Assembly: GCF_018687715.1 (NCBI RefSeq)
Contig: NC_056757.1
Location: forward strand, 30,299,501 to 30,363,500
Source: Carya illinoinensis
Taxonomy: Eukaryota > Streptophyta > Magnoliopsida > Fagales > Juglandaceae
Direction of reading: 5' to 3'
DNA length: 64,000 nt
How positions within the stretch are numbered: position 1 is the first letter of the stretch; the number at the start of each line of letters is the position of its first letter. Positions 31,934-45,064 of the stretch are shown here, piece by piece. The position numbers were made by a program, and so were the translations under genes. Below the pieces are notes generated by a model. That model was given only the letters and a program-made list of their open reading frames with translations, was not told the DNA's origin and ran no database searches.

Positions 31934-33556
31934 ATGTCGAGAACGACCGTCGAGCTCGATTTCTTTGGGATGGAGAAGGAGAGTTCGTCTTCCTCCTCCT
32001 CCTCCTCCAAATCTCAGTTCCAGAAGTTTCTTGATCGCCAGAGAAGCTTTCGAGGTCGGTTTCTTCCACTATTTTCTTTCCTTTTCTTTGGGCTTCTGAT
32101 GATATGTGTTTTACGTTTGTGCTAAAAGGTGCTTTCATTTAATTTATTTTTTCTCAGGGATACAGAGTGCCATTTCCAAGATCAACCCTGAGGTTCTGAA
32201 ATCTGTGATTGCCTCCGCTGCGAACCAGGGCTCCGAAGCCTGCAATGCGATTCCTTCGAAGAACGCGGTTTCGGTGCCTTCGAGTCCGGTTTTGCCTGTC
32301 TATACTCCTCCTATCGTCAGGTACTGGATTTATTCTATTAAATTCCTTGTTTTCCTCCACTATTATTATTATTATTATTATTTGAATTATTTACCAGAAA
32401 TTTTGAATGGCAATGGACTCCATTGCAGGCCTAGTTCAGAGAACCTTCCGGATACCGCCCCTCTAACCATTTTTTACAACGGAACCGTCTCGGTTTTCGA
32501 TGTTCCTCAAGAGAAGGTTTGTTTCATTAAACATTCTATATTCAGTTTCATTTTTATTTTTTTAAGCATTGGTCTCGCCACGAGTCTGGTTTCCCTGTTT
32601 CTAATTTGGGGAAAAAAATGTATAGGCGGAGAACATTTTGAAGCTTGCTGTGGAAGGGACATCTGACCCAAAAGTTGCAGTTCCTTCAAGCGACCAACAA
32701 CAGCTACTCGATACACTTAGCTGTGGTAAGTGCTAATTATCTTCACTTCTGTGAGATGTTTAAGAGAAATTTCCCAAATACTAAAGCTGATTAGTGATCA
32801 TCATATATATTTCTCTAATTAAGGAAATTATTTGTAGGCATTGCAGATCTGCCAATCGCACGTAGAAAGTCACTGCAGAGGTTCTTGGAGAAGCGCAAAG
32901 AGAGGTAATCCCCCCAAGTTCGAATTTTAATCTTGTGAGCATGTTGGAAATTCTGATTTTTTCCTAGATTTTCGAAACCTCCCCCAGGAAATCTATAGTT
33001 CCGAAGTAAACAATCGATCCTTCCAAGTAATAGAAATTGATGATGAGATAATGAGACAGAAACTAATTAGAGCATGCCATATCCTTATTAAGTAATTATG
33101 TAAATTATTTTAGCGATATGATATCATAAATTATCTGTAAAACAGTAAAAGCCTCCTAATTTAAAGAATCATTCCGAATATTTCTAAATTTGATGGTCTC
33201 AAATAACAATAAACATCCTTTGTTCTCGATTAGAACAGGGAAAAAAAAGAGAAATAATTCAGCTATAAAAATATTTATAAAAATAAACCCATAAATTGAT
33301 CTAACATATTAATTTTATTATAAATTAATCTAACATATTATATAATAAAACACGTTTAGTTGTTCTGAATGTTGTTTTCTTGGAGCAGTGTTTTTGACTG
33401 AGGATAATAACATTTTAGAATAAAAGATCAATTTTCTCCCATGATTTCATTTTTAATATGCAAAAATCATTTAGCATGACTTGAAAAATAAACAATATAT
33501 TATTATTTTTGTTTGGCAGGTTGACTTGCATCTCCCCTTATGCATGCTACACCTAA
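31934..33556 (+). CDS. JAZ10: Jasmonate ZIM-domain repressor, JAZ10/TIFY9 type
   Basis: Six exons, 31934-32054, 32158-32320, 32429-32516, 32626-32725, 32838-32904 and 33520-33556, give 191 residues with in-frame GT-AG joins. The N-terminal block FQKFLDRQRSFR, followed by GIQSAISKINPEV, matches the cryptic MYC-binding region of Arabidopsis JAZ10. The TIFY motif TIFYNG is at 108-113, inside a ZIM domain (about 103-130) that binds NINJA and other TIFY proteins. The Jas motif is at 161-187, from DLPIARRKSLQRFLEKRKER to the terminal SPY, and is the degron read by COI1 and the MYC contact. JAZ proteins hold MYC2-type factors inactive in the nucleus until jasmonoyl-isoleucine triggers their destruction. 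The start is the first ATG and fits the family (MSRTTVELDF). Nine consecutive serines (17-25) form a variable tract. All key residues are present. Confidence 0.95.
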
Positions 33557-36500
33557 TCACGCGTTTGTGCGCTTGAACAAGTCATCCATGGAGGACTGTC
33601 ACAATTCTTAGAACCTAACTAGAAAGATGCTGAAGATAACAAGACAGGACGCCAATATATTATTTTACATATTATAAAGTTGTGTAATATCTTTTTATCT
33701 GTTCAAGGATTCTTAAGCATGCAGCTTCTTCAAAGTAGCTTTTTTCCTCTTTTTTCTCTACAGAAAAGAGGTTCCAAATATAATAGCTTGTTGGGTACGG
33801 CGGAGATGGTTCCCCCGTTTTTAGTAATGTGCTGTAATATTTCTTTGTCTGTTAGTACTTCTATTATTCCATTCCATGTCTCCGTCCTCTACACTTCCCA
33901 TGGATTTTAAGCCATTCTTTTATATTTATGTATAAAATAGTTGTTATTGGTGTCACATGCATACCTACCTTTCCTTTTTCTTCTTATATGTTCTTATTAT
34001 ATTTTTCTTTTGGCCTGCGGGTAGAACATCGGGGTCGTGTGATGTTGTCTCAGCCAAGTTCTTCTCTTTCATTATATACTTGTTTTAATGTGCTGGCGAA
34101 TATTTGTTGACGTCCAACATAAGAATCCTAGCGATCGAACATCATGAGAGGAAACCAAAAAGATAAAACACGAGGTTTGACCTTTTGCTTGAGATTTAAG
34201 AAAGGAAAACACGAGGGAAATGAGGAAAAAATTAGATAGAAAGACGAGACGTGACACAAACGGAGAGGAAGAGAAAATATGGAAGATATAGAGAAAATTT
34301 GAAATAAATAAGAACCAAAATATTTCTGGTATAAATAAATCTAATGTTTCACATGTAGTTATATCAATTTATCAATTTTATTTTTGTGAATCTAAAGCTT
34401 CTCATATTATTCATTAGAACTCATTTATATTGTGCTTAACTAAAGAAATGTAAGAAGAAAATGTACTTGAAACTTCAGATTTCCTATTTAAAGTTAAAGT
34501 AGAAGAATGCATGCATATATGATCCCAATTCAAGAAGTTCTTTTTTGGCATGTACATCGTGATTACTAATGTATGGTGATCCCTGTCTCAACCTTGAAAT
34601 ATGTCGTTTTTCCCTTCAATCGTCAGTTTAAGTTGATCCAAAATCAAGTGCCTCAAAGTCCATTCCTTCGCTACTTCCAAACCTCTCATTGCTAGTGATT
34701 TCTAGGTTACACGCCAATTAACCCCAGGGAGTCATCCCTAAGACTCTATCGGACTTATTCCGGTACCCCTTCATATAATATTTATTTTCACACGCATATG
34801 CAACGCTCTTAGCTGGATGACTAAATTATGTGTTACTTAATATAACACGCAACCGTTACCAATCGTTGATTACATGTAATGGGAAAAAGACTTGGTTTGG
34901 AAATCAGAAGGCGTGCAGATGGAGAATTATCTAAAAAATATCCAACTTTTACCAAATTAGACAGATTCCAAAATAATTACAGCTCCTTGTTCTATTTAGG
35001 TGAGACAACGGCTTTTTAACTTCAGAAACGCTAAAGTCACACGTGATGGATCCCATTGTGTGTTTTTTTTTTTGCCCTTTACTTAATGATTAAAATTTAA
35101 AGAAATATTTTTTAATAATGTTTTAAATTAAATATATATATATATATTAAAAAAATGTTGAAAAAAAATAAAAATAAAACATATATATATTTGAAACTTG
35201 ATTCCTCGTGAGTGGCTGTAGAGCCACTCTTTGAACTTTCTTCCTGCCTTTTAACTTGTCAAGAGTTCTGACTTTAACGCCTGTAATTCTGTCATGCGAA
35301 AATCATTCACAATCCGTGAACTATTATGTCGTAGATTTCTCGAGTCAGTAAGTGCGGACTTTGACATTTAATTCTGTCACGTGAAACGTTTTGGGGTTAT
35401 TGCCGTATTGGACCCCTTTTATGGATATGAATATAGGGTTAGGCAGGTCCCTAAGATTTATTAGGTCAACTAATTAGACGTAGACTAGATTTAAAAATAA
35501 AAAATAAAAAAATTATTTAACCACAAAATAATTATATAAAAATAAATATGTGATTTGATACGTACGTCATATTATAAAATTATTTTTAAATTTAAAATAG
35601 ATTTAACAAATTTTATAAAATTATATCAATTTGTAAATTTTACTTTATATAATTTTTTGTATTTATAACAGTTTTTTTTTTTTTTAAATATTCTTAACCA
35701 TTAATAAAGAAATATATATGTATATGAATAGACATAGAAGTCATGCTATCATTTAAAAAAAAATAATTCATATAAAAGCCTAACATTAATGATTATAAAT
35801 ATTATTCAATTAAGGAAAATGTTAGTCCTTCCGAAAAAATCTACCGAAAAAAACTACTAATTTATTTAATAATTAAGGAAATGTTTTTTAATATATTTTT
35901 TTAATTTTTTTTAATATTTAAGGGGATTTTAAAAATGTTTAAAAAAAAATAAAAGAACTTTTTTTTTTTACACGTTTGATGACCACTCTTGGTGGGTGTT
36001 CTCGTTGAGCGTAGCATGGCCCTTCGATTAAATGATATCGTTCAACTACAACTTCACCGTAAAATCTCGAACGAAAATGTACAACTTTTAAAAAATACTA
36101 ATTGGAATGATGTTTTTAAATTTGAAGAAAAAACAAATTAAGGAGTGATTTTTTAAAACCATCATGGGAGGTAAGTGCTCGAACTCAAGGCTAAGCGAAC
36201 AACGCTTACATTCTGATGTGAGAAAAATTACTCGAACCTAGGGTGAGTAAGGATTACTCAACAGGTGCGTCCACATCCCGTCAAAAGAGCTATTCACAAA
36301 ATGTGCACCTCTCAAAGGCGAGCATTCAAACAAATAACTAAAGTGATCTCACACCCAGAGTAAGGACTTTGCAAAATACTCGCCACCTCGGTCTAATTAG
36401 ATTTGTTAAGGTTTAAGAGTAATAGTATGATTTTTTTTATTTTATAATAAAAAATATTCAACCAATCATATTAATATAGTGTGCAAGAAAATATGTAAAA

Positions 36501-37765
36501 ATTATTGTACATAGAATTTTTATTTTTTTTAGGTCAAATTTATTTTAAATTTTAACTGCAAACTATCACCCATTTTGAAACATAGTCTCAAATATATCAA
36601 CATTGTCACTTAAACTTCACTTTGAAACATAAAATACAACGTGCAATTAGATAAATTAAGATGACTTTATATAATATATTAGAAATACTTTATAATATAA
36701 CGTACCAAATAGATCGATATCGTTCGCCTGTTGTCTTCTTTTGTCATATTCTGTTCTTTCTTATCTCCTTATCCTGCTAACAATACTTTCATATAAAATA
36801 TTAAAATAAATATATAATATTTATTACCCATTTAATAATATCCAAAATGTTTATACTGCTAGATTTTGGATAGCTTCATGGAGTAATCAGCATTCAATGT
36901 GCTAATATTCTCCCATCATCTGCTCAAATAATTATTTTCGCCCTAAGGAAGACGACGACGACGTCGGGTACTAGGTTCGGCCATACATACGTTACCTAGT
37001 AATTATAGACTCTGTAGACTGACGGACTCTGGGAGGCTTGAAACCTATCCCAAGTCTGGGAAGGATCGCGAAGTGTGGAAGAGATGCAGTTCTGTTCGGG
37101 GGTCGTAGGGACTTAGGGCCGGTGGATCATTGGGCCGAAAGCCCTAAACAATAGATGAACTGCTTTTAAATTTCGCTTTGGTAATTTTAGTAGTCAGTGG
37201 GCCTACAGCCCAACTTCTTTTAGTAGAGTCCTGGGGCCTGTGAGCCCAGTTGCAGTTGTTATTGGTTAGCAATCCGTTCCGTGATAGTGGCCTGAGGGAT
37301 GTAGATTCTTGGCTTTTGGTACGGATTTGTCAGGCAAGCCGAATGCAATGAAGTTGTTATTAATTATTTGTTCTCTCTCTCTTCCCTCTCTCGTCCATCT
37401 CTCTTTTCAATTTGTGGAGGAACTCACCCTCGAAGTGAGCTTATTGCCGGTAAGTGTATTACAAAACCCTAATTGCCGAAGAGCTTTCAGAAAATAAAAA
37501 ACATAAAAAATGCCGCTGTTTTTAGCTCATTCCAACTCTCTTTGGTTGGTTCTGTGCAAATGGCACACTTATGATTATCGTAGCATCTCCGATGAATTCG
37601 ACGGGGTCGAAGGTGCATGATCGGGTTTTTCTTTCCTTTTCTTTTGGCAGCATAACTCTGCCTCGTATAAATTTCGCAACGCAGTATGGAAAATGCAACG
37701 CCCGGGTTTGCTTCCCTCGGACCCTCGGCGTTATTTCTCATACGGAGGGGCCCAATTGACCAACA
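33557..37765. other. Intergenic between JAZ10 and the PPR remnant
   Basis: The first about 400 bases are probable JAZ10 3' untranslated region. The remainder contains family D repeat words (35520-35670), a partial family C foldback (36420-36522), long A/T stretches around 35070-35200 and 35640-35960, and a unique-looking, GC-richer stretch at 36960-37480. That stretch may be the old promoter and leader of the PPR gene. No intact gene is seen. Confidence 0.45.
36420..36522. repeat. Foldback MITE (family C), partial copy
   Basis: Only the right half is clearly conserved: CAACCAATCATATTAATATA and GTGTGCAAGAAAATATG. The left half is reduced to A/T-rich sequence. Related to 26613-26732. Confidence 0.5.
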
Positions 37766-39101
37766 ATGCACCAGTTCTGTAGCGTGGCCGAGCTCAGAGC
37801 TCCTCACGCGCACTCTGCCATGCTTCAAGATTGTATCCAATTAAAAGGTGATCCTTCTTCAGGGAAGGTTCTCGACTGTGAGATTCTCAAAAGAGGTGGT
37901 TGTTTGGACCTAGTCGGTTACAACGTCCTACGCAACAGTGAGCATGTGTGTCAAATCCGAGTGCTTCTATGGTGTTGTTAATCTGTTCAACGAAATGCCT
38001 GATAGAAATTCGATCTCGTCTGTTACGTCAATTCACCGATACGTGCTGTCGTTGCAATTCATTGTTAGTCAATGGTCACGAGCTTGAACCTTTTATTTTT
38101 TCTGAGAAGTCTGGAGTTGCTCCTGAGTATGGGATGGGCTGAGCTAGGTTGGACCATTCATGCTTCTAATCCTAAAGCTTGGTCATGACTTTCATACATT
38201 TGTTGGGACTACTCTTTTGTATGTCTTCTCTGTTTGTGAGGACGTTGCTACCGCAAGAGCGGTTTTTTTATGGACTTGCTATTATTCTGAGTGATTGTTT
38301 GTAAGAGGCTATAGATGCTTTTTCTCTAATGAGAATATTTGGGTTTGAGCCAAATAATTTTACTTTCGGGTGTTTGCTCTGGATTTAATACCTTTAATGC
38401 GGAGATGAGCGTTCATGGTTGCAAAACCGCACATTGAGAACTCGCTTATCTTTGAACCGGATCTTTTGTGGGTGTTGCATTACTTGAACCTTAGCTAGCC
38501 TGGGGCCTGGGCACATTCTAGGCAGATCAGGCCATCTTGATAAAGCCTAGTGTTATATCTGGCGTGCTTTACTTGGAGCTTGCTTTATCCATAATAATGT
38601 TGAGCTTGAGAGTTTCTGCACGGCGTGTGCTTGTGATGAATGGCAAAGATGAGGCGATCCATTTGTTATTGTCAAATATGTATGCTACTGCAAAAAGGTG
38701 GGAAGCATGGCTTCCGTTTGGGAGCAAATGAAAATGAAAGGAGTAAAGAAGGAACCGGGCCTAAGTTGGATTGAAAACCAGGGAATAGTTCATTATTTCA
38801 CTGCTGGAGATTCTCCACATCCCGGCATGAAACTAATTAATAGGATGCTGGAAGTTTTGAACATGAAAACCAGGAAGGCAGCATATGTTCCTAATCATAA
38901 TGCAGTTCCACTTGATGTGGAACATCTCTTGTCGTTATGCAGTGAAAGACATAACCTTGGGTTAATTAAAATTCCATCTGGGAGACCTATTCACATCATT
39001 GAAAATCTCCAAACATGTGTGACCGTCATGCTGGACTGAAGTTAGTATCAACGGGTATCCATCACTTTCTGGATGAAATTCTCTATTCTGGCAATTATTG
39101 G
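37766..39101 (+). pseudogene. DYW-type pentatricopeptide repeat gene, decayed
   Basis: PPR proteins bind organelle RNA, and DYW members edit C to U. Recognisable pieces lie in order but in different frames. They are a start region (LKRGGCLDLVGYN, about 37877-37922), NLFNEMPDRNS (from 37980), FGFEPNNFTFG (about 38338-38370), LLSNMYATAKRW (about 38667-38700), then MKMKGVKKEPGLSWIENQGI (from about 38728) and GLIKIPSGRPIHIIENLQ (about 38958-39010). A relic of the C-terminal DYW end reads HHFLDEILYSGNYW, closing at 39099-39101. Length is about 1.3 kb against an estimated 2.5 kb for the intact relative, so a large internal block is missing. At least three frame changes, in-frame stops and loss of the terminal stop codon make it non-functional. 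It resembles the gene I recall as At5g13230. Confidence 0.85.
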
Positions 39102-40243
39102 GTGATTCTTGATCTTGAACACTATTCTGTCCACGGCCTCGGGTTCAGTGCTAAGAAGCTGGCAGGAACTTGCTCTCTTGTAGGTAATTCTGCATCTTTT
39201 ATATATAAAAAAAAAAAAAATGCTGTACAGCAGATGACCTGGGATTTCTCTTTAGTAGGGACAAAAATTGTTGATTGGCAATACGTTTATCTATGTGTGC
39301 ATCCTTGCATGTATATGTGCATGTGTATTTTGTGTATTGACTACAGAAGTAATCCGAGTCTGATATAGATTAGGAACAAGAATCTCGTCTCCTTCTCCCT
39401 CTTGAATCTTCAAAGGAAGAATTTTCATTATTTTTCTTGGATTGATTTTTTTTGTGCTTTTCTGTTATTAGGCAACACAAAAAGATATCCTAAAAATTTT
39501 GGGAATTATGAGTCAAACCTAACTTAGAATTCTCAGTAAGGGCAATTACCCCTGCACAGTCATATAGTTGACCTCACCCCTGGTGTTGTGCCACAACTAT
39601 TCTTTCACTAATCTGCAGTTACTTGACAATTCAATGTTCAGGAAACACTGGGGAAGCATAAGAGCTAAAAAGGGGGTAAACAGTAGTCTAATAATTCAAG
39701 AAATCTGGGTTAAATATGAAATTCTGCTAATAAAACCCAGTTCCTGGAATGTACCATGTTATTCATTACTCATATATGGGCCAATCACGTATGTTGGTAA
39801 GATATTTTGTCTCAGAAGTTTATTTGTTTTTGGATCATCTTTATTTGTTGCACGTGTACTTCTTGGTTTAGCTAAATTACAAGGGAAGACAGCCCTGACA
39901 ATAGGCTAAAATCTCTGAGCATGTAATCATCTTGATTTTAGGAGATAAACGTGATAAATTAACTGCATTGGACAATATAATATCCACAATTTTGCATTTT
40001 GGCTCTTAAGATAACTAAAATTAAATCTAGTTGTAATTTAGAGTTTACAGGATTCAGCATCTTATGAAGTGAACATTCCTTAATTACCAATCAGTGGTGA
40101 ACTTATAACATTGCCGACATGTTTGGAATGCATTAATTTTTGTGTGTTTGAATGAAATGTTTCAGTGCTGCATGCTATCAATGTTCAATGATAAAACGGA
40201 GATAAAAAAATCTTATTGAATATAATGGGATGTCAACTTTTAT

Positions 40244-40311
<68 letters not shown>

Positions 40312-43300
40312 TGATTGAATGGATATAAATGCGTGGATATTTATATCTTATTGCACAAACACTTGTTTCCTCTGTTATGGATATTTTTACAATATATGAC
40401 AATAAAATGGAGATATCAGCAATATCTTACAATTCGTCACAGCTCCACTGATCGCAATATTTGGTGTCATATCGCACTGTCAGTAAATGCAGTGTAATTG
40501 CTGTATCTATACCATGCTCTACATAAAACTTAACCATTGAATTCATATTTCTAAAATCATCAACCTTTTGACTTTTACGTCATCTTCTGGTTTGGTAAAA
40601 TATGTTGTAGGTGGTAATGGATTAGAAAAATAATATTTTGCAAGATAACAAGTTTAAAATGCAGGATCTTTGTAATCTGAAACGGATGAAGTTTACTTTT
40701 GCATTGCCATAGAGACAGACTTGAACTTCTTACAATTTTGTGCATTGAGGTCATTAGAATATTATCTATTGGAAAGCAACAGTTGATCTTACAGAACAAA
40801 GAATTTGATTTGTTGGTAAGGTTAGTCTGAAAACACAATTGACAAACCAACTGCAAAGTTCTCATGATACTCTGTTTCTGCCACTGTCAACTGGTCTGGT
40901 TATTCAGCCATTTCAACCAGTTTGAATTATTATTTGACTTCATTCCAATTTTGTCCCAATAAGAATAACTTTTGAGTTCTATCTACCTTTGGATGGTGGA
41001 TTGTTTTTTTCATCACTTTCAAAGAGATTATCTTTTTCCTTAAATCAACTGATAGCAATTTATGATATATTCCTTATATAAAAAAAAAAAAAAAAAGGAA
41101 AAAACACTTTATAATATACACGTATAAGCTAAATGCTACTTTTCCAGGACTGCTTATTGTAAAGATTGCTACTTATAAAAGTAGGAAACTATCCTTGTCA
41201 GAGACTTGATGAAGATACTAAAGCTTGCTTCTAAAGTGAGCAAGGCCTAAAACAGTGCAGTATTCCATTTGTGAAAATAGTATTGAATATATCCTTTCAA
41301 AATAAAATGAAAAACATAATATATTTTCAATTATCTTTGCATCAAAATCTTTCATTATCTAGCATCAGGAAGTCAATTAATATATTGTCATGTATTTCAC
41401 TATCTTACCACCTATTACTTGGTGCGGTTAGGTCATAGCTCTAACTGCAAGCAAAAGCTGTCCTTTGTTTTCCCCCCCCCATCTTTTTAAAACAGTTGAA
41501 TAATTAAAATCTAAAAATCCTATGTGTTTTGGTATCAGGTTGCAGATAATAACTGCTGTGCTGTGAAACCTGTTTCACACTTGGAGTGGAAAAGTCAGCC
41601 ATAAGAAATGGGACTTGATACTTTGCTTGCAGTCTATGGATATTGCATGGTGAGGTCAGATGCAGAACCAGATTGAATATTCTGAAAGGTAGCTCTGAGT
41701 GAAAGCTATATAGCTCGTCATTGTTCGACTCTTCTGGTATGTTTGACTACTGCAAATTCTATTTTGTGTACGCTTTTAATATAGAGTTTATTGGGGTGTC
41801 ACAGCAGGCTGAAGATATTCTCTTCTGAAATTTTTTTGCATCAGTTCCTCTGCCAGGTTTGGATTTGGGTTTGGTTGAATTTCATCCGAATGGGAAGTCA
41901 TGTAGACGAGCTGACACAAGATTATTCCTCATTTGTACACTTAACTGCATTTGGGTGTCGTGTGGGAATTTAATGGCTTCATTTTCTTTGATGTATATTG
42001 TATAAAAATGGCCAAGGAAAAAAAAATACTGAATAAAAATGAAAGCACAATAATACCTATAGTCCAGAGATGAAACAAGAGCTATTGTATGGCTGTTATC
42101 CAACTGATGAAACAGAGTTAGTTTTGAGCTATATATCATGCAGGGAGACCATTCCAATATTCTTCACTATCATTTCCTTGATGGTTGCCCATTCTTTTCA
42201 CAAGTTTGGATTCAATGCAAATAGAAACAAATTGAGTGTGATGTGATAATGTTGGTATATACACTTGATGAAAAGCATCTATATTTATTATTTCCTCCCC
42301 ATGGTCGAGCTGTTTGTCACACTTTCAATGGTTTAATCAGTTTAGTCACCTCACAAAGTGTACGTAATTAATAGTTTCCAACCTCTTGAACAAGATCACG
42401 TACTAAACAACAGGCTGATTGAACAACTAATCAAAGTGTTGTATTAGGTTGGTACAGGTACTAGAAATATCGAATGTCAACCAACAACGTGAACAATATA
42501 TTTCCACTTGCCGATCATCGAGGTGAATCTATGGAGCAAGCCCCCCACAAGCTTTTCCCTCGTAAGTTTATTGCGGTAGTACTGTTTGGTTTAGTTTAAT
42601 TTTTTGATGGCTTTTTATTTCGACCGTACAAGTGGGGAGCCATTGGCATTTAGCAAGATTCACGTTCGGATCATTAGTACTATTATGTCTTATTTTAGAA
42701 GTTTAGATGACTCTAATCAAACGTCGACATGACTCAACCATCGCTGCATGCCCCTCCATGTTTAAAGCTGTAATAGGAAATAAAAAAAAAAAAACACAAA
42801 CAATTAAAGTTAATACTCGCAAACAGCATTATTATTTTTTAATTACAAGGAAACAGAGTTACAGAGGGACCTATATAAAAAGAAAATTTCTAAAAGAAGT
42901 TAATATATATATATATTATTTATAGAAGAATTTCAGTGCACTCAAATTCTAAAAAAAAAAAAAAAAAACAGACAATGGGACAAAAGCTGTATTTAACTAA
43001 AAAATTTGTAAAACGAGGATCGAAACCTTAAGGGGATGTTTAATATTGGACAGAAATACGCAATGTGGATGATTTATAAAAGAAAATCATGATGTAGGCA
43101 CTAGAGACAAAGAGTACGTGCGTTCGGATTCTTGGGAAGGAATTAAAGACATCCCAATAATAATAATAATAATAAAAAGGTCTTGGCAGTGCACGCGCAG
43201 TCAGGGAGTGGGGCCCATTAAAGAGGGGGGAGGGCAGGCCCACGCACGTCCATGCAAAAATCGTGGAATTTTATGGCAATTTCGGATTCCTTTGCCGGCA

Positions 43301-44430
43301 ACTTCCAGCTGTACGTACCTTACGCCGTCATTGTAAGCCACTCACCATTGCATGCGCCCATAAATTATTAAAAATTTGAAGTGGATTAAGAAGAAAAATT
43401 ATTAATTGGGTGTTTTAATTTTTTTTTTTTTTGGTCATACTAAGAGGTCTCTTATAAATAGTGTGTTTGATTCACTAAATTTATTAAAGGAAAATACTCT
43501 AATAATCTTTTCAATTTGCTCTAATAGCAATGAGAAAAAAATTACCGATAACATATAAGATTGATCATAAATCATCAATTATCTTAAAAATTTAAATTGA
43601 TGGTAGACCAAAGTCTTGAGATAAAACCATGAGACATATCCGGATTGAATTAAAGTTAATTATAGGATTGAGGATTTCTTTGTCGTTTACACTATACACT
43701 TTAAAGGCAAGGCTATGGAATAATCTTGTAAGATAGATGATAGATCGATGGCATGCACATAGACCTTGCAAGTGGGATCGATGGATATAGGTGACTAGCT
43801 AGAGTTATACGTATACATTTGAAACGTCCCAAACCTAACTTGGAGAGAGAGAGGGAAAGGAGGAAAAAGGAAATGCAAAAGCTGATCTCCAAGTCAATTT
43901 GCGTGTAATTGCAAGTACTCTTTTAGTAGTAAAACCAATAATCTCTTACTAATAATGATAAGAACGAAGAAAGCTGAGGTACGTTTTTCTAAAGAAAGCT
44001 ATCTCTTAGAATCAGTCGGCCAAGAAAAAGGAGGGTACATTAAAAAAAACTTATACGAAACAAGAAAAAAAGAAAAAGCCCTCGAAATGATGAGGTTTTA
44101 GTGATGATGGTGAGTGGGAAGCAGTACTGCTGCAGAAGGAAAAGAAAAAAACAAAAAGGAATAGAAAGAGTGGAATATTTGGGGTGTGGTGACATGCAAA
44201 GGTCGATCGGAGTGCGCTGTTTCTGTTACTTTCAATTTATCTCTTTATTATTTTTTTCTTCTTTAGCTAATTAATTAGGTCATAATTTCCTACACATGCA
44301 TGCATGCTGCTTGTGTACTTGGATTGAACAAAACAAGCGTGCCTTCGCTCTCAGAGATAGATATATATATATATATCATGTGGATGTTGCTGGCGGGGCT
44401 GCCCCCAATTTCTTTAACATTCTTTACGTA
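39102..44430. other. Long stretch without a recognised gene
   Basis: Bases 39100-42200 are less repetitive and less AT-rich than most spacers here, and contain possible spliced-leader or 3' untranslated segments of the old PPR locus. I cannot identify any protein. A compound TG/AG microsatellite sits at 40243-40307. Bases 42200-44430 are AT-rich with a GC-richer patch near 43185-43330 and no recognised gene. Confidence 0.4.
40243..40307. repeat. Compound TG-AG microsatellite
   Basis: About 13 TG units followed directly by about 20 AG units. This is a typical polymorphic compound simple-sequence repeat. Confidence 0.85.
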
Positions 44431-44556
44431 CACTACAACAAATTTTATTTTTAGGTACGAAATATATTTTTGGAGCCAAAATTTAAATTTTATTTCAAAA
44501 CATGAAAATTTATTTTTTTATTTATTATTATTATTATTATTTTTGTAGAATTAAAG

Positions 44557-44853
44557 ATGACGTCTCTTAAAGAAATTGTTGTAGATCCAACTGATGAATC
44601 ATTTGTCAACGATGCTTAAATTCTTTCTCAAATTTTTGGATCACGTTTTGGATATTTAAGAGGCTTAAGACATTGCATGAATCCATACTCAACATCATCA
44701 TTCTCTTCTAAAACCAGATTAAATGGCAACAAGAGTAAAGAATTAGATGAAGCAATACTTGAGATAAAATAATTGAGGTTTAAGGAAAAAAAGTTGCTAA
44801 CCCGATTAGATCAAACAGCAGATTTAGATACTAGACTAGAAAAGAGGTGGTAA
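44557..44853 (+). pseudogene. Plant transposase (Ptta/En/Spm type) C-terminal remnant
   Basis: The frame starting ATGACGTCTCTT reads KEIVVDPTDESFVNDA, then a stop, then ILSQIFGSRFGYLRGLRH. The G-S-R-x-G-Y-x-R-G-L pattern is the conserved signature of the C-terminal part of plant Ptta/En/Spm transposases, as I know the family. A second stop follows EAILEIK, and the frame closes at 44851-44853. With two internal stops and no N-terminal part it cannot be active. Its presence between CACTA-like ends supports assigning the whole element to CACTA. Confidence 0.6.
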
Positions 44854-45064
44854 TTAAATAACAAAAAAATGTTTGAACACTTCTAATTAATTATGTCCAA
44901 AAACCAAATGCCACCACCACCACAATCATAATTCATTTAATTTTTCTTTAATCGCTTTTATGTTATGATGTTCGCAAACATTTGAACAGTTGATGTATAT
45001 GATTACAATTTGTGTAATATTAATATGGTATTATTAATTAAATTATGATATGTTTGATAAATAC

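Noticed and set aside
32106..32666. A 186-codon frame through the JAZ10 gene
   Set aside because: It reads exons 2 and 3 together with intron sequence. The intron parts are low-complexity (Tyr runs), and the spliced model fits the family residue by residue.
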